A stretch of DNA of 64,000 bases from Parasponia andersonii (lineage: Eukaryota; Streptophyta; Magnoliopsida; Rosales; Cannabaceae): contig JXTB01000027.1 of NCBI GenBank assembly GCA_002914805.1, positions 456,849-520,848 on the forward strand. The letters run 5' to 3'. Under the pieces are notes generated by a model. The model was not told the DNA's origin. It worked only from the letters and a program-made list of their open reading frames with translations, and ran no database searches. Position 1 is the first letter of the stretch, and every line of letters starts with the position of its first letter. Of this stretch, positions 62,653 through 64,000 are shown piece by piece. The translations under genes were made by a program, and so were the position numbers.

Positions 62653-63473
62653 TGTTGGAGCGGTTTCTCACCAGCCGTCCACGTGTCTCGAACTGCTGAC
62701 GATGTACTCTCCAACTGTCCACGTGTCCTTGTAGTCTCGAAGCTCTCTGAACTCCAAGCGAGATCGGAGAGGTGGGGCGGCTACCTGCAAAGACTCTCCG
62801 ATGCTTAAGTCAGTGATTTTTCTTTGTGTTTGGTAGCAAGGAAAATATTTCAGTGTGTATATCTATATCTTTTTTGTTCGCAGACTTTTTTTATATATCT
62901 CAGTTTTTTAAGCGTCATGCCCCACTCTGGAACGCATGGCTTTTTTATACGTAGTCCTGAGATAGTGAACCACCTGGTTCTCAATCTCCGGAATGAGTAC
63001 CTTTCACCTCAAGATCTTTTTCAACGGTCACGGGCCGAGATTTCTGTCATATCCTCTGTGCTACTGTGGCCTGATTTTCGCCGCCTCTTATGGCTTCAAT
63101 CTGTTAGGAGTAAGATTTGGGCAAATCGCCATTCTGTCAGGACAATTAGTCCCTGGCACACATACCTACCCAGGATCGCATTAAATGCTCTGTCTGGGTC
63201 TGGAGCTGTGGGTTGCTCTCCATTGTATTCAGTCTGAAGACCCTTGGGGCTTCTGACCCTTCCGACTGTTGAGGTAAGGGCCGCTGTTCCCAGATGGCAG
63301 ACCCTTGGGGCTTCTGACCCCCAGCTGTCGAGGTTGGGGTCTGACTGGGCCGAAACATCTGGGATCAGTGATGGATTCGGCCCTAATCTCGGATGGCCTA
63401 AAGGCCGATTGTGAGATCTCGTGCGATCTGCGTGGCCTTCCTCGTGGCATAAGGTTTGGGAACGGGTCCCACA
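62653..63473 (-). repeat. 3' LTR of element C
   Basis: TGTTGGAGCGG start and GGTCCCACA end correspond to the ends of the element B LTRs; shared blocks include CTGCAAAGACTCTCCGATGC and ACCCAGGATCGCATTAAATG. It is clearly more diverged from B's two LTRs than they are from each other. Confidence 0.85.
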
Positions 63474-63813
63474 ACTGCCCCCATTTCCCTACTTGATGGA
63501 GTCGTGTCTATCAAGTGGGGAAACTGTCTCTTCGCTCTCCAATCTGAGGGACGCACGTGGTTCCCTCTTCCCGATGCGGAGATACGCCATCTCTCATCAC
63601 GAGATCTTTTTGAATTTTTAAGTTATGACTGCTCAGTTTCTTTTATTCTCTCCTCTTTCAGAAAAACTTTTCGGCTTCTCCTCTTTAAAAACCGCAACTG
63701 TGTTCATTTTCCATTTTATCAAAATTTTCAATCACCCCAATCTCATAACACCCCAGGGTTTCTGCTTCCTTCTTTTCTAAAGACTCTTACTCTTCCAGTC
63801 GTTTTTCAGAACA

Positions 63814-64000
63814 ATGGCTTCGAATCAAAATCAGGAATTGCAATCTGTTATGGATTCAGAATTAGACTCACTGAGGAGGCAGCTCTGCCTCCCTAGAGGA
63901 GTGATGCTTCAACGAGTTAAAGGTCTTGCAGACTGGTACCTTCGCCCCTGCGCCCCCGAGGGTTCCATCGTCTTGGGCAGGAAGCATCTGGACTGCCTGC
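63814..64000 (+). CDS. Antisense additional ORF of element C, 5' part (open to the window edge)
   Basis: 62 codons are visible without a stop: MASNQNQELQ, then MDSELDSLRRQLCLP, ADWYLRPCAPEGSIVLG and RKHLDCL. It aligns residue for residue with the start of the same gene in element B, so the shared ATG is the real start. A degenerate TATA box (CTTTAAAAAC, 63683-63692) lies 122 bp upstream. Unlike the B copy, no break is seen, but only the first part is in the window. Product of unknown function. Confidence 0.7.
   Translation, partial: MASNQNQELQSVMDSELDSLRRQLCLPRGVMLQRVKGLADWYLRPCAPEGSIVLGRKHLDCL

Larger units (their letters stand above)
62653..64000 (-). mobile_element. Second Tat-type Ty3/gypsy element (element C), runs off the right edge
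   Basis: An LTR related to those of element B, then a purine tract read on the - strand (63474-63495), then the antisense extra gene starting at 63814. It inserted into the integrase of copia element D in the same orientation as B. The five bases before it are CTTTG; the partner is outside the window. Sequence divergence from B shows that it is a separate insertion from a related subfamily. Confidence 0.85.

Overview
This is a stretch of eudicot plant nuclear DNA. It is AT-rich. Its two single-copy-type genes have plant intron/exon structure with GT..AG introns, and most of the remaining sequence is LTR retrotransposons and small inverted-repeat elements. No bacterial-type features, tRNA, rRNA or CRISPR were seen. 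The species cannot be named from the sequence.

Host genes. Two tandem 5-methylthioribose kinase genes lie on the + strand (6604-10993 and 22359-27311), each with six exons and the same splice sites. The product salvages methylthioribose into the Yang (methionine) cycle. The downstream copy has canonical catalytic motifs. The upstream copy is open but carries substitutions in both core catalytic motifs. Three tandem basic secretory protein (BSP, PR-17-like) genes lie on the - strand: two intact near-identical copies (32726-33421, 43874-44575) and one decayed copy (about 47883-48593) that has also lost the first His of its zinc motif.

Mobile DNA, left to right. 1-3595: the 3' end of a Ty3/gypsy element of the Tat type, containing an antisense, spliced, coiled-coil gene of the gypsy-type Transposase_28 kind, followed by a 3' LTR with 25-bp repeats. 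12802-21719: a decayed chromovirus (Tekay/Del type, chromodomain at the end of pol) sitting between the two kinase genes; its 5' LTR runs into an assembly gap (12665-12801). 28133-30315: a solo LTR of the same family with perfect CTTCA duplications. 34339-42745: more distant and nested relatives of that LTR. Small elements include a Mutator-like element with a 9-bp duplication (31091-31977), a Tourist-like pair (23159-23585, about 30330-30755), another two-copy MITE family, a perfect 24-bp inverted repeat element (about 4355-4785) and a foldback element with an internal TTCGATG minisatellite (about 46205-47355).

48778-64000 is a nest. A Ty1/copia element (+) has been split by two related Tat-type Ty3/gypsy elements, both in - orientation. 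One is complete from LTR to LTR (50072-61892, duplication CCAAG on both sides); the other (from 62653) runs off the right edge. Both Tat elements carry the same antisense gene between pol and the 3' LTR. In all three Tat elements in the window this gene has its own TATA-like box just upstream (mutated in the rightmost copy), and two of them show frame-preserving small introns. That recurring antisense gene is the most interesting structure here. No wholly new system could be shown beyond it.
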